64,000 nucleotides of DNA from Streptomyces sp. SID12501 (GCF_010550245.1 NZ_JAAGLU010000043.1:1-64000); one strand, 5' to 3'; positions 8,912 through 17,799 are shown, counted from the first letter of the stretch. Made by a program: numbers and translations. Notes: generated by a model not told the origin, from the letters alone.

Positions 8912-9916
8912 TCAGCGGCGGCGGAGGTCCGCCACCCGGGCCCGTTCCCGCTCGCGCTCACCGGGTCCGCCGGGCTGCTCGCCCAGCATCGTGCCGCGCA
9001 GCGGATGGCCCGCCGGGCCGCCGGGGAGCTGTCCCCGGCGCGGGTTGGGAAGCGGCACGTCCCGGCGCTGTTGGCGCGTGGGGACCTGCTCACCGCCCTG
9101 CGGCCCGTTTCCCGGCGAGTTGCTGCCCGAGCCCGACGATCCGGCCACGGCGATCTGCACTCCCTGGTCCGCCAGGGCCTGGAGTTCCGTACCGGCGCGG
9201 TCGTCGTGGACGGGCGGTTCGTCGGTGACGAGGCGGGTGATCACATCCGTGGGCACGGTCTGGAACATGGTGTCCGAACCGAGCTTGGTGTGATCGGCGA
9301 GCACGACGACCTCGGCGGCGGCCTGCACCAGCGCGCGGTCGACGGACGCCGACAGCATGTTGGAGGTGGACAGCCCGCGTTCGGCGGTGAGCCCGCTTCC
9401 GGAGAGGAAGGCCTTGGACACCCGCAGCCCGTGCAGGGACTGCTCGGCGCCACTGCCGACCAGGGCGTAGTTGGAACCGCGCAGAGTGCCACCGGTCATC
9501 ACGACCTCCACTCTGTTCGCGTGGGCCAACGCCTGGGCCACCAGAAGGGAATTGGTGACAACGGTCAGCCCGGGGACCCGCGCGAGCCGGCGTGCCAGCT
9601 CCTGCGTGGTGGTCCCCGCCCCGACCACGATGGCCTCGCCTTCTTCGACGAAGCTCGCGGCGAGGTCGGCGATGGCCGTCTTCTCGGCGGTCGCGAGATG
9701 GGATTTCTGCGGAAAGCCGGATTCTCGCGTGAACCCGCCCGGCAATACCGCACCGCCATGCCGGCGGTCGAGGAGTCCTTCTGCCTCCAGTGCGCGCACG
9801 TCCCGCCGTACGGTCACTTCGGAGGTCTGGACGACGCGGGCGAGCTCACGGAGCGACACGGCTCCATTGGCACGCACCATTTCGAGGATCAATTGACGAC
9901 GTTCTGCAGCGAACAC
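8912..9916 (-). CDS. DeoR/GlpR-family transcriptional regulator with a C-terminal extension
   Basis: 334 aa, GTG at 9916. N-terminal DeoR winged helix (ERRQLILEMVRANGAVSLRELARVVQTSEVTVRRDVRALEAEGLLDRRHGGA, residues 5-57) and a DeoR sugar-phosphate sensor domain (NSLLVAQALA, MTGGTLR, FLSGSGL, DHTKLG). The usual family length is about 255; here about 75 extra residues after position 255 are Gly/Ser/Pro/Arg-rich and probably disordered. Gene order suggests orthology to S. avermitilis SdrA, a developmental DeoR regulator (recalled, unverified). As the nearest sugar-phosphate-sensing regulator to the deo genes it is a candidate reader of the CTACGCGCGTAG operator. Confidence 0.88.
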   Translation of the reverse strand: MFAAERRQLILEMVRANGAVSLRELARVVQTSEVTVRRDVRALEAEGLLDRRHGGAVLPGGFTRESGFPQKSHLATAEKTAIADLAASFVEEGEAIVVGAGTTTQELARRLARVPGLTVVTNSLLVAQALAHANRVEVVMTGGTLRGSNYALVGSGAEQSLHGLRVSKAFLSGSGLTAERGLSTSNMLSASVDRALVQAAAEVVVLADHTKLGSDTMFQTVPTDVITRLVTDEPPVHDDRAGTELQALADQGVQIAVAGSSGSGSNSPGNGPQGGEQVPTRQQRRDVPLPNPRRGQLPGGPAGHPLRGTMLGEQPGGPGERERERARVADLRRR

Positions 9917-10004
9917 GAAACTGACAGTAACCCCAAGGACCGTCTGCTTTCAGCAGTTTGCGCCGAATAGCAGAAGTTGTTCGCAGGTGGGTACGCGAAG
10001 TGGT

Positions 10005-10016
10005 ATACGCGCCTAT
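10005..10016 (+). promoter_or_regulatory. Degenerate nucleoside-operator-like site upstream of the DeoR-family gene
   Basis: ATACGCGCCTAT matches 9 of 12 bases of the CTACGCGCGTAG palindrome and lies about 90 bp upstream of the DeoR-family start. It could be an autoregulatory site or chance. Confidence 0.25.
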
Positions 10017-10107
10017 CTCCCCGGCTTATGCCGCGGGAATGGCCGACAAATCCCCGTGACCAGCGGGAAGTTGCTCTCCCTGGCGCCTCACCGGCGCCTC
10101 CCGACCG

Positions 10108-11556
10108 TCAGGCCTCGCCCGCCGCCTTGCGCGTGTGAAGCTGCCGGGCGACCTCGGCGATCGATCCCGAAAGGGACGGATAGACCGTGAACGCGTTCGC
10201 GATCTGCTCGACCGTCAGATTGTTGTCCACGGCGATCGAGATCGGGTGGATGAGTTCGGAGGCGCGCGGCGACACGACGCACCCGCCCACGACAATCCCG
10301 GTGCCCGGCCGGCACATGAGCTTGACGAAACCGTCCCGGATGCCCATCATCTTGGCGCGCGGATTGCGCAGCAGCGGCAGTTTGACGACCACTGCCTCGA
10401 TCTTCCCGGAGTCGACATCGGCCTGGCTGTAGCCGACGGTCGCGATCTCGGGGTCGGTGAAGACGTTGGAGGAGACGGTCTTCAGGTTCAGGGGGGCCAC
10501 CGCGTCGCCGAGGAAGTGGTACATGGCGATACGGCCCTGCATGGCGGCGACGGACGCGAGGGCGAAGACGCCGGTCACGTCACCGGCGGCGTACACGCCC
10601 GGGGCTGTCGTCCTCGACACCTTGTCGGTCCAGATGTGCCCGGAGTCGCGGAGCTTGACCCCGGCCTCCTCCAGGCCCATTCCGGCGCTGTTGGGAATCG
10701 CGCCGACGGCCATCAGACAGTGCGAGCCGCTGATGACCCGCCCGTCGGCGAGGGTGACCTCGACCCGGTCGCCGACGCGCTTGGCGGACTCGGCGCGGGA
10801 GCGGGCCATGACGTTCATGCCACGGCGCCGGAAGACCTCTTCGAGGACGGCGGCGGCGTCGGGGTCCTCACCCGGCAGCACACGGTCACGGGAGGAGACG
10901 AGGGTGACCTTGGACCCGAGAGCCTGATAGGCGCCGGCGAACTCGGCACCGGTGACACCGGACCCGACCACGATGAGCTCTTCGGGCAGCTCGGTGAGGT
11001 CGTAGACCTGGGTCCAGTTGAGGATGCACTCACCGTCGGGCTGCGCGTCCTCCAGCTCACGCGGGTGTCCACCGGTGGCGATCAGCACGGCGTCGGCGAC
11101 GAGCGTCTCCTCGCTGCCGTCCACGGCCCGTACGACGACCTTCCGGGAGCCGTCGACGCCCTGCAGTCCGTCGAGCCGCCCGCGCCCGCGCAGGACGCGT
11201 GCGCCGGCCCGGGTGACGGAGGCGGTGATGTCGTGCGACTGGGCGAGGGCGAGGCGCTTCACCCGTCGGTTGACCTTGCCGAGGTCGACACCGACGACGC
11301 GGGCGGCCTGCTTGTCGGGTGGGGTGTCGTCCGCGACGATGATCCCCAGTTCCTCGTACGAGGAGTCGAAGGTGGTCATCACCTCGGCCGTGGCGATCAG
11401 GGTCTTCGACGGTACGCAGTCGGTGAGCACCGACGCCCCGCCCAGACCGTCGCAGTCGACGACGGTCACCTCCGCGCCGAGCTGCGCTGCCACCAGCGCC
11501 GCTTCGTAGCCGCCGGGTCCGCCACCAATGATCACGATCCGAGTCACATACCCCAT
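10108..11556 (-). CDS. lpdA: LpdA-type NAD(P)H quinone reductase (flavoprotein disulfide reductase family)
   Basis: 482 aa from ATG at 11556; a GTG at 11547 (VTRIVIIGGG) is an equally possible start, both with weak SD. FAD-binding GGGPGGYEAA at residues 11-20, NAD(P)-binding VVGSGVTGAEFAG in the middle, and the second FAD motif GVYAAGDVTG. The redox-loop is GGASVLTDCVPSK, so the first active-site cysteine of dihydrolipoamide dehydrogenases is replaced (S42) and only C47 remains; the C-terminal catalytic His-Glu pair is also absent (AFTVYPSLSGS). This matches mycobacterial LpdA, an NAD(P)H:quinone reductase, not a true Lpd. It sits next to deoD as it does in mycobacteria (recalled). Confidence 0.85.
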   Translation of the reverse strand: MGYVTRIVIIGGGPGGYEAALVAAQLGAEVTVVDCDGLGGASVLTDCVPSKTLIATAEVMTTFDSSYEELGIIVADDTPPDKQAARVVGVDLGKVNRRVKRLALAQSHDITASVTRAGARVLRGRGRLDGLQGVDGSRKVVVRAVDGSEETLVADAVLIATGGHPRELEDAQPDGECILNWTQVYDLTELPEELIVVGSGVTGAEFAGAYQALGSKVTLVSSRDRVLPGEDPDAAAVLEEVFRRRGMNVMARSRAESAKRVGDRVEVTLADGRVISGSHCLMAVGAIPNSAGMGLEEAGVKLRDSGHIWTDKVSRTTAPGVYAAGDVTGVFALASVAAMQGRIAMYHFLGDAVAPLNLKTVSSNVFTDPEIATVGYSQADVDSGKIEAVVVKLPLLRNPRAKMMGIRDGFVKLMCRPGTGIVVGGCVVSPRASELIHPISIAVDNNLTVEQIANAFTVYPSLSGSIAEVARQLHTRKAAGEA

Positions 11557-11730
11557 TGTCCCGTACGCCCCGGGGTGCCGACGCCCCGGGGCCGCCGCAC
11601 GGGTCCCGGGGCGGGTAACAGGGGGGACGGCCGACGGGTGCGGCACGGGCGAGGACGGACGTCTGTACGGGTATGGAAGGGGCGCGTGCTGCCGGAGTGG
11701 CGGCCGTGTCCGCTGCCGTACTCTCGATCC

Positions 11731-12168
11731 ATGTCGCTCTACGCCGCCTACGCCGGCAATCTCGACGCCCGGCTCATGACGCGCCGCGCACCGCACTCGC
11801 CGTTGCGCGCCACCGGCTGGCTGACCGGCTGGCGGCTGACGTTCGGCGGCGAGCACATGGGCTGGGAGGGCGCTCTCCCGACGATCGTCGAGGCACCCCG
11901 CTCCCAGGTCTTCGTCGCCCTGTACGAGGTCGCCCCGCTCGACGAGGACTCCCTGGACCGCTGGGAGGGCGTGGGTCTCGACATCTACCGCCGGATGCGG
12001 CTGCGCGTCGACACTCTGGAGGGCAAGGAACCGGCGTGGGTGTACGTCCTCAACGGGTACGAGGGCGGCCTGCCGTCGGCCCGGAACCTGGGCGAGATCG
12101 CCGACGCGGCGGAGTCGGCGGGGGCGCCGCACGACTATGTGATGGAACTGAGAAAACGTCCCTGTTAG
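11731..12168 (+). CDS. Gamma-glutamylcyclotransferase-fold protein
   Basis: 145 aa, ATG at 11731. Starts MSLYAAYAGNLDARLM, the YGSN-type N-terminal motif of the GGCT fold (here YAGN), and contains the acidic ..DEDSLDRWEGV.. segment holding the usual catalytic Glu region and VYVLNGYEGGLPS. GGCT enzymes cleave gamma-glutamyl peptides to 5-oxoproline; the substrate here is unknown. TACTCT at 11719-11724, six bases before the ATG and no SD, suggests a leaderless transcript. It precedes deoD by 129 bp. Confidence 0.8.
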   Translation: MSLYAAYAGNLDARLMTRRAPHSPLRATGWLTGWRLTFGGEHMGWEGALPTIVEAPRSQVFVALYEVAPLDEDSLDRWEGVGLDIYRRMRLRVDTLEGKEPAWVYVLNGYEGGLPSARNLGEIADAAESAGAPHDYVMELRKRPC

Positions 12169-12266
12169 GACCTCCCCGTCAAGTCCTCCCCGGGCCCCCT
12201 CCACCCCTTGCATGGACTTGTATGGAAACGACAAGACAACGATCGTCATCCCGTAACCTCCGTCAT

Positions 12267-12278
12267 CTACGCGCGTAG
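12267..12278. promoter_or_regulatory. Nucleoside-regulon operator upstream of deoD
   Basis: Perfect 12-bp palindrome CTACGCGCGTAG, 19 bp before the deoD ATG at 12298. Identical copies lie before deoC, add and the nucleoside transporter. A TACGCT -10-like box follows at 12291-12296. Confidence 0.8.
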
Positions 12279-12297
12279 GCTCGAACCGGATACGCTC

Positions 12298-13128
12298 ATG
12301 CGCGTGAACGCATCTCTTCTTCCGGACGACATCCAGGGCGACCCCTACTCCGCCGCCGACGCCGCCGCCGCGCGCCTGCGGGAGCTCACGGGCGCCGAGA
12401 CCCACGACGTCGCCCTCGTGATGGGCTCCGGCTGGGCACCGGCCGTGGACGCCCTGGGCGACCCCGAGGCCGAGTTCCAGGTCACCGAGCTGCCCGGCTT
12501 CCCGCCGTCGGCGGTCGAGGGCCACGGCGGCAAGATCCGCTCGTACCGGATCGGTGACAGGCGCGCGCTGGTCTTCCTGGGCCGCACGCACTACTACGAG
12601 GGCCGGGGCGTCGCGTCCGTGGCGCACGGTGTCCGTACCGCCGTGGCCGCCGGCTGCAAGACCATCGTCCTGACCAACGGCTGCGGCGGCCTGCGCGCCG
12701 ACATGCGCCCCGGCCAGCCGGTCCTGATCAGCGACCACATCAACCTCACGGCGACGTCCCCGATCGTCGGCGCGAACTTCGTCGACCTCACGGACCTGTA
12801 CTCGCCGCGACTGCGTGCCCTGTGCAAGGAGATCGACCCGAGTCTTGAGGAGGGCGTCTACGCCCAGTTCACGGGCCCGCACTACGAGACGCCGGCCGAG
12901 ATCCGGATGGCGCGGGCCATCGGCGCGGACCTGGTCGGGATGTCGACGGTGCTGGAGGCGATCGCGGCACGGGAGGCCGGCGCCGAGATCCTGGGCATCT
13001 CCCTGGTGACGAACCTCGCGGCGGGGATGACGGGGGAACCCCTGAACCACGAGGAGGTCCTCCAGGCGGGCCGCGACAGCGCCACCCGCATGGGCGCCCT
13101 CCTGACCAAGGTCCTGGACCGCCTGTAA
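12298..13128 (+). CDS. deoD: Purine-nucleoside phosphorylase (trimeric type)
   Basis: 276 aa from ATG 12298; a GTG at 12304 is the alternative and would fit a leaderless mRNA (TACGCT at 12291-12296). Cleaves purine (deoxy)nucleosides with phosphate to base plus (deoxy)ribose 1-phosphate. Phosphate-binding MGSGWAP near residue 42, the LGRTHYYEG strand near 95, NGCGGLR near 120, GPHYETPAEIRM near 190 and GMSTVLEA near 210. The Asn in SLVTNLAAG near 239 is the residue that selects 6-oxopurines (inosine, guanosine) in trimeric PNPs. The operator at 12267-12278 controls it, and the phosphohexomutase follows after 188 bp. Confidence 0.92.
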   Translation: MRVNASLLPDDIQGDPYSAADAAAARLRELTGAETHDVALVMGSGWAPAVDALGDPEAEFQVTELPGFPPSAVEGHGGKIRSYRIGDRRALVFLGRTHYYEGRGVASVAHGVRTAVAAGCKTIVLTNGCGGLRADMRPGQPVLISDHINLTATSPIVGANFVDLTDLYSPRLRALCKEIDPSLEEGVYAQFTGPHYETPAEIRMARAIGADLVGMSTVLEAIAAREAGAEILGISLVTNLAAGMTGEPLNHEEVLQAGRDSATRMGALLTKVLDRL

Positions 13129-13156
13129 CGCTTGGCCCGCCCCGACCTCAGCGCTT

Positions 13157-13245
13157 TTAGCCCGTCCGGCGTTTGAGGACGAGGCCCGTTCAGGGCCGAA
13201 AGCGGGGGTCTGGGGGCGGCGGCCCCCAGGGATGGGACGGGTAGG
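13157..13245 (+). repeat. Streptomyces intergenic repeat with hairpins
   Basis: Between deoD and the mutase gene lies AGCCCGTCCGGCGTTTGAGG followed by GGGTCTGGGGGCGGCGGCCCCCAGGGA, the latter a hairpin. This composite sequence is a common Streptomyces intergenic repeat (recalled). It may end the deoD transcript. Confidence 0.65.
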
Positions 13246-13316
13246 GGCGGCGGGGGCGACAACAATCGACCCGCACCCGACCACGCACCGCAACCACCAC
13301 AACGAGAGGCACCGAC

Positions 13317-14951
13317 GTGCACGACGACGAACTCATCGCACGCGCCAAGGCGTGGCTGGCCGAGGACCCCGACGCCGAAACCCGTGAGGAACTCGCCAAG
13401 CTCATCGACGCCCAGGACCTCCCGGAGCTCACCACCCGCTTCACCGGCACCCTCCAGTTCGGCACCGCGGGCCTCCGCGGCGAACTCGGCGCCGGCCCCA
13501 TGCGCATGAACCGCTCGGTCGTCATCCGCGCCGCCGCCGGCCTCGCCGCGTATCTCAAGGCGAAGGGCGAGACCGACGGCCTCGTCGTCATCGGCTACGA
13601 CGCCCGCCACAAGTCGGCGGACTTCGCCCAGGACACCGCCGCCGTGATGACCGGCGCCGGCCTCAGGGCAGCCGTCCTCCCCCATCCCCTCCCCACCCCG
13701 GTACTGGCGTTCGCCATAAGGCACCTCGGCGCCGTCGCGGGCGTGGAGGTCACCGCAAGTCACAACCCGCCCCGAGACAACGGCTACAAGGTGTACCTGG
13801 GCGACGGCTCCCAGATCGTCCCGCCCGCCGACGCCGGGATCGCCGCCGAGATCGAAGCCGTACGCGCCCTCGCCGACGTACCGCGTCCGGAATCCGGCTG
13901 GGAAACCCTCGACGACACCGTCCTGAACGCCTACCTGGCCCGTACGGACGCCGTCCTCACCCCCGGTTCCCCCCGTACCGCCCGCACGGTCTACACCGCG
14001 ATGCACGGCGTCGGCCGGGACACCCTCCTCGCGGCCTTCGCCCGGGCCGGTTTCCCCGCCCCCGAGCTGGTCGCCGAGCAGGCCGACCCCGACCCGGACT
14101 TCCCGACCGTCGCCTTCCCGAACCCGGAAGAGCCCGGCGCGATGGACCTCGCCTTCGCGAAGGCCCGAGAGACGAACCCGGACCTGATCATCGCGAACGA
14201 CCCCGACGCGGACCGCTGCGCGGTGGCCGTACCGAGCGGTGACGGCTGGCGCATGCTGCGCGGCGACGAGGTGGGCGCCCTCCTCGCCACCCACCTGGTC
14301 CGGCACGGGGCGCGGGGCACGTTCGCCGAGTCGATCGTCTCCTCGTCCCTCCTCGGCCGGATCGCCGAGAAAGCGGGTCTGCCGTACGAGGAGACCCTCA
14401 CCGGCTTCAAGTGGATCGCCCGCGTCGAGGGCCTGCGCTACGGCTACGAGGAGGCCCTCGGCTACTGCGTGGACCCCGAGGGCGTACGCGACAAGGACGG
14501 CATCACCGCCGCGCTCGCCATCACGGAACTCGCCTCCGGGCTGAAGGCCGAGGGCCGTACGCTCCTCGACCTGCTCGACGACATCGCGGTCGAGCACGGG
14601 CTGCACGGCACCGACCAGCTCTCGGTCCGCGTCGAGGACCTGTCGGTCATCGCGAACGCCATGCGCCGACTGCGCGAGCAGCCTCCGACGCAGCTGGCGG
14701 GCCTGCCGATCACGAGGGCCGAGGACCTGACCAAGGGCACGGAGACGCTCCCGCCCACGGACGGCCTGCGCTACACGCTCGACGGCGCCCGCGTCATCGT
14801 CCGCCCCAGCGGTACGGAGCCCAAGCTGAAGTGCTACCTGGAGGTCGTCCTCCCGGTGCCCACACACGCGGACCTTCCGGCGGCCCGCGCGAAGGCGACG
14901 GACCTGCTGGAGACGATCAAGCGGGACCTCTCCGCGGCGGCGGGCATCTGA
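13317..14951 (+). CDS. pmmB: Alpha-D-phosphohexomutase (PgmB/PmmB type), probable phosphopentomutase role
   Basis: 544 aa, GTG at 13317 with GAGAGG about 7 nt upstream. Four-domain phosphosugar mutase: TAGLRGELGAGPMRMN near residue 50, catalytic phosphoserine in VEVTASHNPP (about S148), metal loop NDPDADRC near 297, sugar loop GFKWIARVEG near 363 and GYEEALGY near 378, phosphate loop RPSGTEPKLK near 498. The family interconverts hexose or pentose 1- and 6(5)-phosphates. It lies beside deoD, as PmmB does in mycobacteria (recalled), and no DeoB is seen, so it may convert (deoxy)ribose 1-phosphate to the 5-phosphate for DeoC. That role is inference. Confidence 0.9.
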   Translation: MHDDELIARAKAWLAEDPDAETREELAKLIDAQDLPELTTRFTGTLQFGTAGLRGELGAGPMRMNRSVVIRAAAGLAAYLKAKGETDGLVVIGYDARHKSADFAQDTAAVMTGAGLRAAVLPHPLPTPVLAFAIRHLGAVAGVEVTASHNPPRDNGYKVYLGDGSQIVPPADAGIAAEIEAVRALADVPRPESGWETLDDTVLNAYLARTDAVLTPGSPRTARTVYTAMHGVGRDTLLAAFARAGFPAPELVAEQADPDPDFPTVAFPNPEEPGAMDLAFAKARETNPDLIIANDPDADRCAVAVPSGDGWRMLRGDEVGALLATHLVRHGARGTFAESIVSSSLLGRIAEKAGLPYEETLTGFKWIARVEGLRYGYEEALGYCVDPEGVRDKDGITAALAITELASGLKAEGRTLLDLLDDIAVEHGLHGTDQLSVRVEDLSVIANAMRRLREQPPTQLAGLPITRAEDLTKGTETLPPTDGLRYTLDGARVIVRPSGTEPKLKCYLEVVLPVPTHADLPAARAKATDLLETIKRDLSAAAGI

Positions 14952-14998
14952 GCGTCCGCCGGCCGGACGTACAGGAATCCCTCACCAAGTCCCTCACC

Positions 14999-15036
14999 CT
15001 CGATGGGGTGCCCCCGACCGGAGGCACCCCATCGAG
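14999..15036 (+). terminator. Hairpin terminator after the mutase gene
   Basis: Perfect 14-bp stem (14999-15012 with 15023-15036), 10-base loop, no U-run, 47 bp after the stop codon of the mutase. Confidence 0.7.
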
Positions 15037-15096
15037 TGATTCGCGCCCGCTCGCTGACGCGCGCTCCACCACGGGCCCCGCCCCCGGGAACGGTGA

Positions 15097-15267
15097 CCTG
15101 CGAGCCGCCCCGGCTTCCTCGTCCCGGCCTTCCCGCTCCTGCTGCCCCTCGCGGTCGATCCCGCCCGCGCCTCCCGCCGATTCCGCGAGTGCGCGATCAC
15201 GACGGCGGTGGCACTGTCGGCGTACTGCGGCGCCTACACGTCCCGGGTCCGGCCGAGCGCGCCCTGA
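15097..15267 (+). pseudogene. Possible gene remnant (56-codon open frame without a start)
   Basis: The gap 14952-15328 holds, after the terminator, a frame from a stop at 15094-15096 to TGA 15265-15267 reading ..FLVPAFPLLLPLAVDPARAS.. and ..AITTAVALSAYCGAY. It has a hydrophobic stretch and G/C-rich third positions but no start codon or ribosome site. It may be the decayed end of a membrane protein. The rest of the gap shows nothing recognisable. Confidence 0.25.
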
Positions 15268-15328
15268 GGCCGTCGATTCCCTGCGACCCGATCCGTCGGG
15301 CAGGCCCTGACCCGCCCGACGTACGCTC

Positions 15329-16999
15329 TCAGCGCGCCGCCACCAGCACCACCACCCACACCGCCGCCAGTACCGCGGTCAGCGGCCAGAGCGGCCGACC
15401 CTGTTGCGCCGCGTCGCTCTCACCGGTCGGCCGCAGCTCGGCGTCGAGGCGCATGGCGGTCAGTTCGGCGGCCAGGGCGTCGTACGGGTGGGTCAGCCCC
15501 AGGCGTCGCTGGAGCCGGCCCCAGCGGGGCGCGGAGACCGACCAGACGCCGTCCTGCCAGTCGATCCTCAGCTCCAGTGAGCGGCGTCGTACGAAACGGA
15601 GGTCGTCCCAGGGCACGTGCTGGGGCCTGCGCAGCCCACTGATCCAGATGCCGGACCGGTCGGCGGTGACGCGCCAGGCAAGCCTCATGGGGACGACCAC
15701 CGCGCCCAACAGCCCATACACGGGGAGGCTTACCAGCTTCCATGTCGCGAGGTCGGGGTCGTCGAACCAGTTCCGGACCGGCCACAGGCACCACAGCACG
15801 ACAAGCACGGTGGCCAGCCAGTCCAGCCACCCCGCCCGCCACCACCGCACCTTGCCGGTGGCCGCACGCTGCTCGGCCAACTCCCGCCCCTGAAGCTCCA
15901 GTTGGATGCTGTCGGCGGCGTGTTCGCGGTACCGGGCCACCCGTCTGCGGCCCGCGTCCGGCGACAGCGGCCGGACCGGCCCCGCCGACCACTCCGTCAG
16001 CGGCGGCTGCTCGGGATCCTCGTCGGCGCTGACGACGAGCACCTCGGCGCCGTCGAAGGGAGCGCCGTAGAGAACGGCCTCCCGGACCGGCCCGAGGGTG
16101 TCGTCGTCGAGGCCGAGAAGCACCCGCCGAAGCTCGTCGTCACCGTCCCCACCGGCCGGATCATCCCCGTCCTCGTCCCTATACCCCTCGTCGTCGTCCT
16201 CGTCGAAGGAGGTGAGGTCGACGGTGAACAGGGGCCGCTCGGCGGCGAGATCGTCGGCGGCGTACACCTCCGTACCGCCCTGTGCGTCGTCCCGTACGAG
16301 GACGCGCAGCACCGGCACCGGAGCCCCGCGCAGCGCGCCCGCCCGCTGCCGGCCCAGCCATGCCGAGGCCAGCGCGGTCACCCCGAGGCCGGCCAGGAAG
16401 ACGGTGACGACCCAGGCGCCCTCCTGGTCCTCGGCCGAGCCCCAGCGACCGGCGGTGCTCCCGGTCAGCACGCCGAGCGCGAGGACGACGAACCCCATCG
16501 CGAACAGCAGCCGCCCACGCCGTACGGGGGCCTCGGCGCCCGGCACGGGCACGGCGACACCCCCGGCAGCCGCCACGGCCCGCTCCAGCTGCTCACCGCG
16601 CGCCCGCAGCCGTACGGCCACGACAGCCCAGGAGCCCAGCACGACCACCACTCCGAAGCCGGTCAGCGCCCACGACTTCGCGGAGGCCTCCACCGCGAGG
16701 GCGAGCAGCAGCAGGGGTGCGCCGACCCACACGAGCTCGGGCCGGGCGAGCACCCACAGCACGTACACCGCGAACCCGGCGGCGACGAACGGCCACAGGC
16801 CGCCGGCCATCGCCACCAGGGCGCCCACGCACAGCACAAGGGTGGCGAGGCCCGCCGCGACCGAGCGGCGCACCCGGAGGAAGGTCCAGCGCGGCGGCAA
16901 CGCGGCCGACCAGCCCGCCGCGCGAGCAGTGGTCCAGTCCTGGCAGCCGTCGGGTATGGCTGCGGAGGGCAGCCGCAACGACTCGTCGGGGAAGGTCAC
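15329..16999 (-). CDS. PH-domain membrane protein, large
   Basis: 556 aa, GTG at 16999, five bases after the stop of the upstream gene, so translationally close. Hydrophobic pairs occur near residues 55-95, 110-150, 165-215 and 400-450. An acidic central loop (DEDDDEGYRDEDGDDPAGGDGDDE) lies near 290-320. The C-terminal part (RLAWRVTADRSGIWISGLRRPQHVPWDDLRFV) has the bacterial PH-like pattern of a basic strand followed by WDDL. Function unknown; it forms a two-gene unit with the smaller PH-domain gene at 17005-17652. Confidence 0.75.
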   Translation of the reverse strand: MTFPDESLRLPSAAIPDGCQDWTTARAAGWSAALPPRWTFLRVRRSVAAGLATLVLCVGALVAMAGGLWPFVAAGFAVYVLWVLARPELVWVGAPLLLLALAVEASAKSWALTGFGVVVVLGSWAVVAVRLRARGEQLERAVAAAGGVAVPVPGAEAPVRRGRLLFAMGFVVLALGVLTGSTAGRWGSAEDQEGAWVVTVFLAGLGVTALASAWLGRQRAGALRGAPVPVLRVLVRDDAQGGTEVYAADDLAAERPLFTVDLTSFDEDDDEGYRDEDGDDPAGGDGDDELRRVLLGLDDDTLGPVREAVLYGAPFDGAEVLVVSADEDPEQPPLTEWSAGPVRPLSPDAGRRRVARYREHAADSIQLELQGRELAEQRAATGKVRWWRAGWLDWLATVLVVLWCLWPVRNWFDDPDLATWKLVSLPVYGLLGAVVVPMRLAWRVTADRSGIWISGLRRPQHVPWDDLRFVRRRSLELRIDWQDGVWSVSAPRWGRLQRRLGLTHPYDALAAELTAMRLDAELRPTGESDAAQQGRPLWPLTAVLAAVWVVVLVAAR

Positions 17000-17004
17000 G
17001 CGGA

Positions 17005-17652
17005 TCAGCCGACCGCGAGCAGAATCGCCAGCAGAACCGCACCCGCGGCAGCGGGCGCCATGATCTCGTACGCCCACTTCACGGTCACCTCGCCCTGTGA
17101 GGTGGCCGCCTCCTCCCGGGCCTCCCGCAGCCGGCCCAGGTCGTCCATGATCTGGTCGGTCTGGGCACGGGTCGGACCGGACGGCACCAGGGGCGTCCGT
17201 CCGGCGGTGCCCCCGGCCTCGCGGGTCTGACGCATCATGGCCCGGTTGGCCCGCTTGCGGGCGCGCAGCGAGACGGGGACGGCCCAGAGCTGGTACTTGG
17301 CGCCGGACCCCACGACGACCTCGTTCGAGAAGCCCGACCGGAACCCGGCGACGGCCCCCCAGGGCAGCACGACGATCCGGAACGGGTTGCGCACGCGCAG
17401 CCGGTGGTCGTTGGCCAGCACGACGGGCCGCAGCGTGAAGGCGATCACCAGCGGTACGACGAGGAGCAGCGTGGCGAGCGCCAGCCACGGGGTCCGCCCG
17501 TGGCCGGCGAACAGCGCGTCACCGCCGAGCCAGGCCGCGATCCCGAGCAGCAGCACTCCGGCCACGAGGGCGGAGGGTGACCGGTAGACCCGGTCGGGAG
17601 ACTCGGGCTGGGTAGGGCCCTGCACGGGCGACGGGTGGTCCGGGGTCGTCAT
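17005..17652 (-). CDS. PH-domain-containing membrane protein
   Basis: 215 aa, ATG at 17652 (MTTPDHPSPVQGPT). Two N-terminal hydrophobic segments (about residues 28-46 and 54-72) are followed by a bacterial PH-type module (LANDHRLRVRNPFRIVVLPWGAVAGFRSGFSNEVVV) and end with a hydrophobic helix (IMAPAAAGAVLLAILLAVG). The basic RANRAMMRQTRE stretch lies on the cytoplasmic side by charge. It is the first gene of a leftward pair with the larger PH protein. Confidence 0.8.
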   Translation of the reverse strand: MTTPDHPSPVQGPTQPESPDRVYRSPSALVAGVLLLGIAAWLGGDALFAGHGRTPWLALATLLLVVPLVIAFTLRPVVLANDHRLRVRNPFRIVVLPWGAVAGFRSGFSNEVVVGSGAKYQLWAVPVSLRARKRANRAMMRQTREAGGTAGRTPLVPSGPTRAQTDQIMDDLGRLREAREEAATSQGEVTVKWAYEIMAPAAAGAVLLAILLAVG

Positions 17653-17799
17653 GCCCCCGATTCTGCCCGACGCGCCGAACACCGCCCGCGCACGGCCCCT
17701 CCCCCACCGAAGTTCCCGGCACCCGGACAGTGCCGCCCCGGCCGCCTCACCCCTGCCTCACCCGCCTCCTTTCTGCGGATTCCTCGGGCTGTACAGCCG

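Noticed and set aside
10108..13302. A 1064-codon leftward open frame
   Set aside because: Only the part below 11556 is the quinone reductase; the rest is antisense to the GGCT, deoD and intergenic DNA and is low in real domain content.
12882..14867. A 661-codon leftward frame opposite deoD and the mutase
   Set aside because: Exact antisense of two well-supported genes; composition typical of a mirror frame.
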